Positions 1 to 11,745 of a stretch of 64,000 nt of DNA are shown one piece after another (position 1 is the stretch's first letter; each line of letters begins with the position of its first letter). The notes beneath the pieces were generated by a model. That model saw only the letters and a program-made list of their open reading frames with translations. It was not told where the DNA came from and searched no databases. Source of the DNA: Anomaloglossus baeobatrachus (lineage: Eukaryota > Chordata > Amphibia > Anura > Aromobatidae). The DNA is taken from positions 548,815,597 through 548,879,596 of the forward strand of contig NC_134358.1 in the NCBI RefSeq assembly GCF_048569485.1, read 5' to 3'. The position numbers and the translations under genes were made by a program.

Positions 1-953
1 TCTCCCCTCCGTGGGTAGGGGTGGGTTGTCCCGGGGCCCAGTGATGGGGTGGAGGATGAGGGATGGCGGGCCGGTGCAGGGCTTGGTGGAGTGCAGGGAC
101 GCGGGGGCAGCGCTGTGCCTCACGGCACTGTGGTACTCACTCAGCCTGAGACGGGGACCCAGTTCTCGGTAAAACACACGGCTGGAAAGACGGTTCCCAC
201 GGACGGCTGCTGTTGCTTTTCCCCGGTAGTTGACGGTGACGGTCCCTTTTCCTGCACCTAAGTCTATGTTGGTAGCGATGGGTTCCCACCGGTAACCCGC
301 TCCCCGGCTTGGATATGGGCCGGAGGAGCCCCTCTTTGCCCGCAGGCGCTGACCCTGAGAAACTGGTGTCTTGGCGGTGTCTCTCTCTAACGGTTGGACT
401 GTTGCCTTCAATCGGGACTTGGTTGTTGGGAGACCCAGAGGTCCCCTTCACTGACAGATTTGGCAAATTCACGGCGACTCCTAGCCTTGCCGGGATCCGA
501 AAGGCCCCTGCCAATGGTGCTGGCTTCTCTTCGTATACCGCTCCAGTACCGCCGGGCCACCACCCGTCCACGGTCCTTTCGGCAACCTCCAAGCAGCCTC
601 TCCTGCAGATGGTCACCGCCGTCTGCCGACCTTGCTGTCTCAGTCCGGGGCACACACCCGGGCCAACTTCAGGCTTCCTCAACTGTCACTTTCTCTTCCA
701 CCTTTACTCCTCTCTCTTGCTCCTCTACCACCTCACTCTTCTCACTTCCCTAGCTTAACTGCCTGGTTTTCCCGCTTCCCGGGCTGTGAACTCCTCGGTG
801 GGCGGAGCCAACCGCCTGGCCCACCCCCTGGTGTGGACATCAGCCTCTGGAGGAAGGCAACAAGGATTTTTGTGTAGCTTTGGTGTACCTATCCGGGGTG
901 TAGGGTGTGGTGGTGTCATGACCTGTGACCCCTGGCTTGCCCAGGGCGTCACA
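1..953 (+). mobile_element. Solo LTR fossil, copy A (5' part outside window)
   Basis: First of four related copies of a roughly 1.19-kb repeat with TG...CA ends. Its start lies before the window. It ends ...CCAGGGCGTCACA at 953, directly against a GATA array. Complete sister copies at 1372, 2814 and 10556 are flanked by 4-bp target duplications, which fits an isolated long terminal repeat of a gypsy- or ERV-like element (family-level inference; no internal gag/pol region is seen beside any copy). By eye it is most like copy C. Confidence 0.7.
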
Positions 954-1099
954 GATAGATAGATAGAGAAATATATAGATAGAGGGATAGAGGGATAGAT
1001 AGATAGATAGATAGAGGGATAGATGGATAGATAGATAGATAGATAGATAGAGGGATAGATAGATAGAGGGATAGATAGAGGGTTAGATAGAGGAATATA

Positions 1100-1182
<83 letters not shown>
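954..1182. repeat. GATA/GACA microsatellite
   Basis: Array of GATA units with GGGATA variants and a block of about nine GACA units. It sits between solo LTR A and a Tc1-like terminal sequence that starts near 1183. The reverse-complement array (TATC) lies outside the opposite terminal sequence at 4317, so both arrays read GATA towards the element. Confidence 0.9.
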
Positions 1183-1255
1183 TCATGACGAAAAGTGTTG
1201 GCACCCTTGTAATTGTTCCAAAAAATAAAGTATTTCTCCCAGAGAATTGTTACAA
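1183..1255 (+). mobile_element. Tc1/mariner-like terminal end (left)
   Basis: The stretch contains TCATGACGAAAAGTGTTGG followed by CACCCTTGTAATTGTTCC. It matches the terminal-repeat type seen inverted at 4240-4316, at 28835-28850 and at 42019. It resembles the CAGTCATGGCCAAAAGTGTT-type ends of vertebrate Tc1 elements known to me. No transposase coding sequence follows directly. Confidence 0.55.
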
Positions 1256-1367
1256 TTAGGCCTCCTTCACACGTCCGTGATTCCAGTACATATGCAGTCC
1301 CATTAAAATCATTGGGTCTGTGCACACATTCCTGTTTTATTTCACAGACGTGTGTCCGTGTGGAGCA
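1256..1367. mobile_element. MITE-like CACACGTCCGTG fragment
   Basis: AT/CpG-mixed sequence starting CTCCTTCACACGTCCGTG. It belongs to the same dispersed family as 2561-2809 and, inverted, 14870-15352. It is cut by solo LTR B. Confidence 0.4.
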
Positions 1368-1371
1368 CATG

Positions 1372-2556
1372 TGTCGCGGGCGGAGGAGGGGACACTGTGC
1401 TCTCCCACTGCTCGGGTCCGGCTGCTGATGGTGCCGCTGCTTGGTGGTGGCTTGAGCGGTGGGCCGGATCCCGGGGACTCGAGCGGCGTTCCTCGCCCGT
1501 GAGTGAAAAGGGGATTTTGATTGTGGGGGTTTTGGTTATTGTCTGTGACGCCACCCACGGTTGTGGTGATATTGGTGACACCACCGCTGTTCTAGACGGG
1601 GATCCCGGGAGCGGTGACAGGGAGCAGCCTTGTTGTTAGTTCTCCCCTCCGTGGGTAGGGGGTTAGTTGTCCCGGGGCCCGGTGATGGGGGTAGGGGTGG
1701 ATGGCTGGCGGGTTACGGGGCCTGGCGAGGTGCAGGGTCGCAGGGGCAGTGCTGTGCCGCACGGCACGGTGGTACTCACTCAGCCCAATGATGAAGACAC
1801 AGTTCTCAGTAAAACACTCGGCTGGATGGACGGGTCCCACAGACGGTGTTGTTTCTCCCGGCAGGTTGATGGTGACTGCCTTTCCCTGCACCTAAGTACG
1901 GTTGATGGTTCCGATGGGTTCCCACCGGTAACCCGCTCCCCAGCTTGGATATGGGCCGGAGGAGCCCCTCTTTGCCCGCAGGCGCTGGCCCTGAGAGACG
2001 GTTGCCTTGGCGGTGGCGGTGTCTCCCTCTGTTGGTTGGACTGTTACCTTCTGTCGGGACTTGACTGTTTGGAAACCCAGGAGGTCCCCTTCACTAACGG
2101 ATTCGGCAAATTCACGGCGACTCCTAGCCTTGCCGGGGTCCGAAAAGCCCCTGCCAGATGGTGCTGGCTTCTCTTTGTGTACCGGTCCGGTACGGCCGGG
2201 CCACCGCCCGTCCACGGTCCTTACGGTAACTCGGATAGACCACTCCTGCAGACAGTCACCACCGTCTGCCAACCTTGCTGATCTGTCCGGGCCACACACT
2301 CGGACCAACTTCAGGCTGCTCAACTACTTTCCTCCTTCCACTTCAAACTCCACAACTAATCTTCCTGGTTTTCCCGCCTCCAGGACTGTGAACTCCTCGG
2401 TGGGCGGGACCAACCGCCTGACCCACCCCCTGGTGTGGACATCAGCCCCTGGAGGAAGGCAACAAGGGTTTTGTGTCTGACTTCGGTGTGCCTGCTGGGA
2501 GTGTGGGGTGTGCTGGTGTTGTGCTCTGTGGCCCCTGGCTTGTCCAGGGCGCTACA
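1372..2556 (+). mobile_element. Solo LTR fossil, copy B
   Basis: Complete 1185-bp copy beginning TGTCGCGGGCGGAGG and ending CCAGGGCGCTACA. It is flanked on both sides by CATG (1368-1371 and 2557-2560), a 4-bp target duplication. TG/CA ends, 4-bp duplication and lack of internal region fit a solo LTR left by recombination. It interrupts the CACACGTCCGTG-type repeat. Confidence 0.75.
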
Positions 2557-2560
2557 CATG

Positions 2561-2809
2561 CATGTCTGTGTGCTCCACACGGTGACATTTCCGATGTTCT
2601 CCGGTAGTGTCCGTGTGACATGTAGCGGAGAAAACACTTGTCTTTGAATAAAAAGATTTTCTATACTCACTTGTCTCCAGTGCTGCTGTATTCGGCTCTG
2701 CTGTCACTTGCTTCTTGCCCCCGTTCATTATGCTCATGAATATTCACTGCACCATGGACCCAGAAGCAGCAGCAGTGCCGGAAACAGCAGCGCCAGAAAC
2801 AGGTGAATA
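2561..2809. mobile_element. Continuation of CACACGTCCGTG-type repeat
   Basis: Resumes the family interrupted by solo LTR B. Stretches such as CTGCTGTCACTTGCTTCT and TCATTATGCTCATGAATATT recur inverted at about 14985-15055. It ends where solo LTR C is inserted. Confidence 0.45.
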
Positions 2810-2813
2810 TAGA

Positions 2814-3994
2814 TGTCGCGGGCGGAGGAGGGGACGCTGCGCTCTCCCACTGCTCGGGTCCGGCTGCCGCTGCTGCTGCGGCCTCTGCTGCTCGGTGGCT
2901 CGAGCGATGGGCCGGATCCCGGGGACTCGAGCGGCGCTCCTCGCCCGTGAGTGAAAAGGGGATTGGTTTTGGGGATTTATTGTCCGTGACGCCACCCACG
3001 GTTGTGGTGATTGTGTGCACACCACCGCTGCTCTGTATGGGGATCCCGGGAGCGGTGACAGGGAGCAGCTTTGTTGTTAGTTCTCCCCTCCTTGGGTAGG
3101 GGGGTTGGTTGTCCCGGGGCCCGGTGATGGGGTAGGGATGGATGGCAGGCCGGGTGCGGGGCCTGGTGAGGTGCAGGGTCGCGGGGGCAGCGCTGTGCCT
3201 CACGGCACTGTGGTACTCACTCAGCCTGAGACGATGACACAGTTCTCGGTAAAACACACGGCTGGAAAGACGGTCCCCACGGACGGCTGCTGTTGCTTTT
3301 CCCCGGTAGTTAACGGTGACTGTCTCTTTCCCTGCACCTTGTGTATTGTTGGTAGCGATGGGTTCCCACCGGTAACCCGCTCCCCGACTTGGATATGGGC
3401 CGGGGGAGCCCCTCTTTGCCCGCAGGCGCTGGCCCTGAGAAACTGGTGCCTTGGTGGTGGCGGTGTCTCTCCTACGGTTGGACGGTTGCCTTCAATCGGG
3501 ACTTAGTTGTTTGGAAACCCGGAGGTCCCCTTCACTGACAGATTTGGCAAATTCACGGCGACTCCTAGCCTTGCCGGGATCCGAAAGGCCCCTGCCAATG
3601 GTGCTGGCTTCTCCTTGTGTACCGGTCCGGCGGGCCACCACCCGTCCACGGTCCTTATGGCACCTCCGATAGGCCACTCCTGCAGATGGTCACCGCCGTC
3701 TGCTAAGCTTGCTGTCTCAGTCCGGGGCACACACCCGGACTAACTTCAGGCTCCTGTTTAACTACTTTTCCTCCTACTACTTCAACCTCCACAACTAATC
3801 TGCCAGTTTTCCCGCCTCCAGGACTGTGAACTCCTCGGTGGGCGGGACCAACCGCCTGGCCCATTCCCTGGTGTGAACATCAGCCCCTGGAGGAAGGCAA
3901 CAAGGATTTCTGGTCTAGCTTAGATGTGACTAACCGGGGTGTAGGGTGTGGTGATGTCATTACCTGTGACCCCTGGCTTGCCCAGGGCGTCACA
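2814..3994 (+). mobile_element. Solo LTR fossil, copy C
   Basis: Complete 1181-bp copy, same strand as A, B and D. Ends TGTCGCGGG... and ...GGGCGTCACA. The 4-bp duplication TAGA is at 2810-2813 and 3995-3998. Confidence 0.75.
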
Positions 3995-4112
3995 TAGACG
4001 TTCCTGCTGTCCATGTGCTATCACAGATAGCGCATGGAGAACAAACTGACAACACACACTAAACACACACGGGCACACGCACACATTGATTTAGAATTGC
4101 AACAAATCAAGT

Positions 4113-4159
4113 GTATGAAAAGACGTTTCGGTCATATAATTGACCCTCATCAGTTCATG
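4113..4159 (-). ncRNA. Hammerhead ribozyme-like motif (type I layout)
   Basis: Read on the minus strand: stem I arm CATGAA, core CTGATGA (4147-4153), stem II GGTCA...TGACC closing an ATTATA loop (4130-4146), GAAA (4126-4129), then CGTC with the predicted cleavage after C at 4122, then TTTTCATAC, which can pair ATGAA with TTCAT if a short bulge is allowed. All conserved core positions are present. Stem III is minimal (A-U, C-G without a loop), as is known for hammerheads of Penelope-like elements and retrozymes, which act as dimers. Seen: motif and complementarity. Inferred: ribozyme origin. Activity is unknown. Confidence 0.6.
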
Positions 4160-4239
4160 TGCTGCTGAAGGGAAACTGCCAAGACTATGTGGTGTGCAGG
4201 GCCGGACAAGTGGTGGTATCCATCACTATTGTGATGTAC

Positions 4240-4316
4240 GCCTTAGGAATAATTTTCTTGGGAAATAATTCATGTTCTGGAACAATTTCAAGGGTGCCAA
4301 CACTTTTAGTCATGAC
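4240..4316 (-). mobile_element. Tc1/mariner-like terminal end (right)
   Basis: Contains GGGTGCCAACACTTTTAGTC followed by ATGACGA, the reverse complement of the type seen at 1183. It is immediately followed by a TATC array. Together with 1183-1255 it may bound one non-autonomous element later invaded by solo LTRs B and C. Confidence 0.5.
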
Positions 4317-4348
4317 GATATCTATCTATCTATCTATCTATCTATCCC

Positions 4349-4381
<33 letters not shown>

Positions 4382-4404
4382 GTATCCCTCTATCTATCTA
4401 TCCC

Positions 4405-4444
<40 letters not shown>

Positions 4445-4556
4445 CCTATCTATCCCTCTATCCCTCTATCTATCTATCTATCTATCTATCTATATATCCC
4501 TCTATCTATATATCCCTCTATCTATCCCTCTATCTATCCCTCTATCTATATATCCC

Positions 4557-4594
<38 letters not shown>

Positions 4595-5005
4595 CCTCTA
4601 TCTATCTATCTATCTATCTATCTATATATCCCTCTATCTATATATCCCTCTATCTATCTATCTATCTATCCCTCTATCTATCTATCTATCTATATATCCC
4701 TCTATCTATATATCCCTCTATCTATCCCTCTATCTATCTATCCCTCTATCTATCTATCCCTCTATCTATCCCTCTATCTATCTATCTATCTATCCATCCA
4801 TCCCTCTATCTATCTATCTATCTATCCCTCTATCCCTCTATCTATCCCTCTATCTATATATATCCCTCTATCTATCTATCCCTCTATCTATCTATCTATC
4901 TATATATCCCTCTATCTATCTATCCCTCTATATATCTATCCCTCTATCTATCCCTCTATCTATCTATCCCTCTATCTATCTATCCCTCTATCTATCCCTC
5001 TATCC

Positions 5006-5072
<67 letters not shown>

Positions 5073-5519
5073 CCTCTATCTATCTATCTATCTATCCCTC
5101 TATCTATCTATCTATCTATCTATCCCTCTATCTATCTATCTATCCCTCTATCTATCTATCTATCCCTCTATCTATCTATCTATCTATCCCTCTATCTATC
5201 TATCTATCTATCTTTCCTCTATCAATCTATCTATTATCTATCTATCTATCTATCCCTCTATCTATCCCTCTGTCTATCTATCTTTCCTCTATCAATCTAT
5301 CTATCTATCTATCCCTCTATCTATCTATAGATCTATCTATCTATCTATCTATCCCTCTATCTATCTATCTATCTATCCCTCTATCTATCCCTCTATCTAT
5401 CTATCCCTCTATCTATCTATCTATCCCTCTATCTATCTATAGATCTATCTATCTATCTATCCCTCTATCTATCTATCTATCTATCTATCTATCCCTCTAT
5501 CTATCTATCTATCTATCTA
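4317..5519. repeat. TATC/CCCTCTAT microsatellite, 1.2 kb
   Basis: Uninterrupted TATC repeats with frequent CCCTCTATC interruptions and a few TTCC or AGATC variants. Long YLSIYLS reading frames across it are artefacts of a 4-bp repeat without stops. Confidence 0.95.
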
Positions 5520-5520
5520 A

Positions 5521-5534
5521 TATATAAAGCTGAA

Positions 5535-5568
<34 letters not shown>

Positions 5569-6389
5569 TCCGGGATTGGCATCTGCACCGTCGCAGCTAC
5601 AGCCACAAAATTTTGCACACTCACACTTCTGGACCCCGAGAGCGTCATAGGCTATGTTTCGAGGGGAAATTTGAACCCCGCTCTTTACAGTTATTCGCCA
5701 AAAAACCTGCCTCCATTAAAGCGAATGGAGCTGGGAGCCACAGTGCAGCCAGAACTTCAGAAGAATGCGCAGCCACGCCCTTATATGGAATGTTGGCGTG
5801 TCACAACGCAGCCAGGGAAAGAGGCAGACACAGACAGGGAAAGAGACAGACACAGACAGGGTAAGAGACAGACACAAAGAGACAGACACAGACAAAGAGA
5901 CAGACTGACAGGGAAATAGACAGACAAAGAGACAGAGACAGACACAGGGAAACAGACAGACAGGGAAAGAAAGGGAAAGAGACAGACAGGGTAAGAGCCA
6001 GACAAAGACAGGTAAAGAGGACAGACACAGAAAGAGGGAAAAAGACAGACAGGGAAAGAGAGGGTAAGAGACAGACAGGGAAAGAGAGGGAAAGAGACAG
6101 ACAGGGAAAGTGACAGAGATAGATAGACAGACAGGGAAAGAGATTGAGACAGTCAGAGAAAGAGACAGAGACAGTCAGAGACAGACAGGGAAAGAGACAG
6201 ACAGACAAAGAGAGAGAGACAGAGAGATATATATAGAGGGGGAGACAGACAGAGAATGGGAGAGAAACAGAGAGACAGTTACTATCCCGGGCGTTAATAC
6301 ATTCGACTTATACATTATATCCCGGGAATGTTAATACATTCTATTTTGTTAACAGCAGTTATTAACCCGGGGGAAGCCGGGTAGCACAG

Positions 6390-6393
<4 letters not shown>
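5521..6393 (+). mobile_element. Helitron/Helentron-like non-autonomous repeat
   Basis: Begins ATATATAAAGCTGAATG followed by (TG)n and a conserved body (GGGATTGGCATCTGCACCGT). It ends with GGGGGAAGCCGGGTAGCAC just before AGCTAATATATAT. The short GC hairpin near the 3' end, AT-rich junctions and no flanking duplication recall Helentron-type elements; this family assignment is from memory and tentative. The middle (5815-6275) is a purine-rich GACAGACA/GGGAAAGA minisatellite. Confidence 0.4.

Positions 6394-6437
<44 letters not shown>
6394..6437. repeat. (TA)n
   Basis: Pure AT dinucleotide run at the end of the Helentron-like repeat. Confidence 0.95.
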
Positions 6438-6442
<5 letters not shown>

Positions 6443-6744
6443 TTTATTTAATAATAATATTATCTAGTAGGTGTCCTCTGAGGTAATTTTTTCTTGCCAG
6501 GGTGACTCAAGGCCAAAAAAAGGAGGGAAAACACTGGTATAAAGGGAATATCTGTCTTTGTTGCCCGTAGCAACCAATCACAGTTCAGCTTTCATTTCAT
6601 ATTTTGCTCTTGAAAAATAAAAGCCGTGCTACGGTTTGCTGCTACTGGCAACGAATAGATATTGCTGCCACAATTATACATTAATTAAAAATATAGGGGA
6701 TGTTTTATGAGATAAAATAAAATACAATTCATAATTATATGTCT

Positions 6745-7087
6745 TTAAAGGGAATCTGTCTTTGGTTGTTTGTCACCTAATCTGAGAACAGCATTACGTA
6801 GGAGCAGAGATCCTGATTCCAGCGATGTGTCACTTACTGGGCTGCTTAGTGCAGTTTTAGATAAAATCACCGTTTAATCAGCAGGAGATTATCATTACAG
6901 GACTACTTGGCGTGCTTGTCAGGTAGTCCAGTATATTCATAAGCTCTACAGCAGAGAAAACATTGATTTTATCAAAATGACAACAAACAGCTCAGTAAGT
7001 GACACATCGCTGGAATCAGGGTCTCTGTCTTTACATTGTGTTGCTCTCAGATGGGGGAGCAAAAACCTTTTGACAGATTCCCTTTAA
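6745..7087. mobile_element. T2-like MITE
   Basis: 343 bp bounded by TTAAAGGGAATCTGTC and its inverse GACAGATTCCCTTTAA. Terminal TTAAAGG with a TTAA target fits the T2-type MITEs described in Xenopus. Internal inverted motifs include CACTTACTGGGCTGCTTAG and CAGCTCAGTAAGTGACACA. Confidence 0.75.
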
Positions 7088-7792
7088 GTGGCAACTAAAT
7101 ACAAAGATAAATGTTATAAATATGTAATAAGATGATTGTGTCCTCTCTCGTTATGAGATAAATGACTTCGGTGACTGATAATACCATAAACACGGGGATA
7201 ATGGAGCAATGACGTCCTGTCCTTGTCGTCTATTCACTGACTCGATAAACAAGCTCAGGGCCTGAGGACAACACTGTGAATAATGAATGATGGCTGACGC
7301 AGGCAGCAGGGATATCTCTAGCGTGTGGGCGGCCATATTGCTTTCCAGAGGGAGTTAATGACTTCTGAAAGCTTCATATAATCCTTTTCTTTTTAAATAT
7401 GCGACATTATCGGGTGCAATTTTTCCTTTCGGTGTTTAAAATTTTTGCTCCGTATCGATGTACCCGTATGAGGGCTTGAGTTGTCGTTTTGGACTGATAT
7501 AATGCATATAGTGTTCTGAGAAACAAGCAAAAAAGGGCAAAAAAATAAATAAAAACTATTTTACCTTTTTTTTTGGTTATGTTTTTACGCCATTTCATTT
7601 ATTTAGTTTTATTATTATTCAGAACTTTGAAAAACAAAGACATTTGGTTTGTGTAGCCATATTCTGAGGCTCATAGGTATTGTTGATGACACTGTGAAAG
7701 GGTTTTTTCTTGTCTTGCCAAGCTTTAGTAGTCAATGGTAGCATATTTGGGGGGGGGGGGAGAGTGGACTGGCCCTCAGGCCTTAGTTATCC

Positions 7793-8390
7793 CTACGGGG
7801 CCTTAATTATCCCCTTGTCAGAGTTACCTCTGAAGGTGAGGATGTCTGAGCCGCCTACCTGACCCTGCTCCTGACCAGCTCTGATCTTATACCCCCTCCC
7901 CCTATCCCAGTGGAGGGTCGGGACAGGAGTGTGATAAAACCAATAGAGATAAACAAACAGGGGAAACCAAAACTCTATCTCACAGCACATTCACACAAAG
8001 GTATAAGACAATAAGAGGTTAGGAGGAAAATAAGAGCAGGGAAGAAACAGCAAGACAATGGGAGAGCTCCACAACAACTCCAAGTACCATGCAATATAAT
8101 CACCAGCAGGACTGAGACACAACAGCACACAGACTAACACAGCAATAACCTGTAGTCGGCATGGGAAGACAGATTCCACCATCTTAAATAGGCGGGGAGT
8201 ACATGTGATAGGTTTCCAGCAACATGTGATCCCAGGGGTAACCAGAGATTAACTCTTGCTAGCCGGACCATGAATGAGCCTGCCTGTGTAACTTAAAAAC
8301 ACCACATTGTGGAGTGTCTGAATCTGTAGTGTGAACAGCGTCTGATACGGCGAGTTTTGAGCAAAACTCCGTGTGACAATAATTTTTGTC
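7793..8390 (-). mobile_element. Dispersed repeat family X, copy 1 (possible LTR fossil)
   Basis: Shares long blocks with 54130-54720 and 57296-57690 (for example ATCACCAGCAGGACTGAGAC and TAGTCGGCATGGGAAGAC here). On the minus strand the family starts near TGTCA(C/T). No coding region was recognised. It could be an LTR, but terminal duplications were not found, so the class stays open. Confidence 0.45.
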
Positions 8391-8404
8391 CATGTTTTCG
8401 CTAT

Positions 8405-8809
8405 GTAATCTGAAAGCTGCATGATGTAGAGTCAAGAACCTTATTCCAGATATGCATCACTTACTGGGCTGCTTGCTGCAGTTTTTATAGAATCCCTGTT
8501 TTCTCTTGTGTAGATGTAGCAGTGTTCACAATGCTCACCTGTGTATAACTCCGCCCACACCGCTGATTGGCAGCTTTCGGTGTACACTGTCACTAAGTTG
8601 CCAATCAGTTGTGGAGGAGGGGTTGCACAGATTAGCCTGCAGGTGAGACCAAGTCTTGTAGTGATAATCTCCTGCTGATAAAACACTGATATATTGAAAG
8701 TAGAGCACCCAATCTGATATGTGACACATTGCTGGAATCAGGGTCTCTGTTCCTATATTATGCTAATTTCAGATTAAAGAGCAAAAATCTGCTGACAGAT
8801 TCCCTTTAG
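8405..8809. mobile_element. T2-like MITE, related copy
   Basis: Same family as 6745-7087: CACTTACTGGGCTGCTTGC near the left, GACAGATTCCCTTTAGG at the right. The left terminus is eroded. An internal inverted pair, CTGATTGGCAGCTTTC and GTTGCCAATCAG, is shared with the copy at 33327. Confidence 0.6.
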
Positions 8810-9889
8810 GGGGTGAAAAATCATCTCACCTATAGTAGAATATAGAAAAGATCAAATGAAAAAATAAAATAAACAAGTTATTTTATGGTTAACCATTTTT
8901 ATGGCTAAAAAGAGAAAAACACTGCGCATACACTACTCACAAACTGTTAGGCATATTTCTCTTTCAGGTGAAATTTATGTAAACCATAAGAAGTTACGCT
9001 ACAGTGATATTTTATCATGACAGTCAGGCATTTATGTAGAAGCAGCAATGGGGATTCCTCATCTCAAACTATTTATTGAAACAAAAGCCAACACCAAAAT
9101 GTCAGTGTCTCAATAACTTGTCAAGTGGCCTTCATCATCAATTATAGCTGACAACGCCTCCTGCTGGTCACAAATGGAGCTAATGTCTGCAGAGGTGGCA
9201 TCCCACTCTTCTTAAAGGACTGCCCTCAGGTCATTGAGGTTCTGGGGTACAGAGTTACGGCCTCTATAGGGCGACTCAGCTGATTCCAGAGGTTTTCTAT
9301 GGGGTTCAGGTCTGGAGACAGTGCAGCCGCTCCATCTGAGGTCCCTCAGTCCCCAGCAGCCATTCCCTAATGATGCAACCTCGATGAGCTGCAGCATTGT
9401 TCTCCATGAAGATGGCATTAGGCTGGTGTTGTTCATGCAGAGGCACAATGGCTGGATTAATGATGTTATTCCAGTAGTAGGGGCTGTCACTGTACCATCA
9501 CACAGTGTAGGGCCGCTCTGTACTGACCAGACACACCGGCTCACACTGTAACACCACCACCAAAGGCTCGTCTGGTGACAGCAGTGGCTGATGATAGCGC
9601 TCTCCATGACGCCTTCAACATCGTTGGCGGACCTCATTTCCGCTCAGCGTGAATAGACTTTCATCAGTATTCAGCACTGGGGCCACTGGTCCCTCGTCCA
9701 GTGAAGCTGCCACCTGTGCCTGGTGGTGTGGTCAGGTACGTAGATGACGCCTGTGCCTAGTGATGAGGTCAGGTACCTTGCAGGTCATCTAGCACGCAGA
9801 CCACGCTGATGTAAATGGTTTAGAATGGTCTGATGTGACATTTGGTGCCTCTCACCTCCCTTAAATGTGCCTGGATTTGTGTGACATTC

Positions 9890-10455
9890 ATCATCCATGT
9901 CACAATTCCTATGTGCAGAACATTCTGTATTGTTCTGCTATCCTCTCCCACAGAGCTGGTATATATTTGCTTATGGTGCAGAGCGTTTTGCAGGATGAAT
10001 GCTCTGCTGGTTGTTTCACAGCACTGGGTTTCACGCTGGTCCTGGGAGATGCTCTCGCAGATGCTTCTCGTTCCTGGTTTTTGCTATGCTTCATTAGGGA
10101 GCGTGTTCTCTCAGGACGCCGCCAGTCATACTTCCTGTTTACAGTTGTGCTGTTGGCTCCTGTGGTGCTCAGTGTTCAGATCTTGGTCTCTCAGACTATT
10201 GTTTACCCATCTCTGCCTATCCTCCCTTGTTTCTTTTGTTACTTTCCGGCTTCTGACCTCAGACTTTCTCCTGACCACATCCCTGCCTGCTCCCTGTATC
10301 TTGTACGTACTCTCCTGGAACCCTGACCTTCGGCTTGTATCCTGACCTCATCTCTGTCTGCCCCGTGTACTGTTGTGATCTCCTGGTTTATGATCTCGGC
10401 CTGCCTGATTACCTCTCCATCTACTGCATACAAGTAGTGTCTAGCGCCACCTAGT
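9890..10455. mobile_element. Unclassified repeat inside Tc1 family 1
   Basis: C/T-rich sequence (for example CTGTGGTGCTCAGTGTTCAG, TGACCTTCGGCTTGTATCC) that has no place in a Tc1 transposase and separates two parts of it. The boundaries are approximate and no target duplication was resolved. Confidence 0.4.
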
Positions 10456-10555
10456 GGCAGTCATTATAATCCAGTTCTGAAAGGCATTGTTCACAATGAA
10501 GCGGTCATCAGTGTGGGATGTAGCCAAAGGACGTCCACTTCTCTGCCTTTCTGTG

Positions 10556-11745
10556 TGTCGCGGGCGGAGGAGGGGATGCTGCGCTCACCCACTGCTCGGG
10601 TCCGGCTGCTGCTACTGCTGCTCGGTGGTGGCTCAAGCGGTGGGCCGGATCCCGGGGACTCGAGTGGCATTCCTCGCCCGTGAGTGAAAGGGGGTGGTTT
10701 GGTTTAGGGATATTGTCCGTGATGCTAGCCACGGTTGTGGTGAGATTGGTGACACCACCGCTGCTCTGGACGGGGATCCCGGGAGCGATGACAGGGAGCA
10801 GCTTGGATGTTGTTTCTCCCCTCCGTGGATAGGGGGGTTGGTTGTCCCGGGGCCCGGTGAGGGAGGGATGGCAGGCGGGTTACGGGGCCTGGTGAGGTGC
10901 AGGGTCGCGGGGGCAGCGCTGTGCCGCATGGCACGGTGGTACTCACTCAGCCAGTAATTCACACGGAGTCTCTGGTCAAACAAACGGCTGGATGGACGGG
11001 TCCCACACACGGCTGCGGTGTTTCCCTTCCCGGCAGGTTGATGGTGACTGCCTTTCCCTGCACCTATGTTGTGTTTATAGTTCCAATGGCTTCCCACCGG
11101 TAACCCGCTCCCCAGCTTGGATGGATGCTGAGGGAGCCCCTTTTTGCCTACAGGCTCTGGCCCTGGGAACTGTAGCCTTGGTGGTGACTGTGTTTCCCTC
11201 TACGGTTTGAGCAGTTGCCTTCAATCGGGTCTTGACTGCTGGGAAACCCCGGAGGTTCCCTTCGCTAACGAATTTGACAAATTTCACGGCGACTCCTAGC
11301 CTTGTCGGGGTCCGTAAGCCCTGCCGGATGGTGCTGGCTTCTCTTTACTCTCCGATCCGGTACCGCCGGGCCACCGCCCGTCCACGGTCCATACGGTTCG
11401 CTCCAATCAGCCTCTCCTGCAGACGGTCACCACCGTCTGCCAACTTTGCTGTATCATCCGGGCCACACACCCGGACCTCTCTCAGTCTGCTCCTCTACCA
11501 CTTCACTTCCTTCCACTTCAAACTCTAAAACTCAACTCCAACTAAAAACTGATCTGCTTTTCCCGCCTCCAGGACTGTGAACTCCTCGGTGGGCGGGACC
11601 AACCGCCTGGCTCCACCCCCTGGTGTGGACATCAGCCCCTGGAGGAAGGCAACAAGGATTTGTGTTTGGCTTCGGTGTGCCTAACCGGGGTGTGGGGTGT
11701 GTTGGTGTAGTACCTGTGATGACCTGGCTTGTCCAGGGCGCCACA
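10556..11745 (+). mobile_element. Solo LTR fossil, copy D
   Basis: Complete 1190-bp copy with ends TGTCGCGGGCGGAGG and CCAGGGCGCCACA. The 4-bp duplication TGTG is at 10552-10555 and 11746-11749. It lies inside the Tc1 transposase remnant, so it is younger than that insertion. Confidence 0.8.

Noticed and set aside
1667-2281. 204-codon frame in solo LTR B
   Set aside because: Lies inside a GC-rich terminal repeat; homologous positions in the other copies do not keep the frame.
4159-5442. 427-codon frame rich in YLSIYLS
   Set aside because: Translation of a TATC microsatellite, which lacks stops in several frames; no start context, homology or splice pattern.
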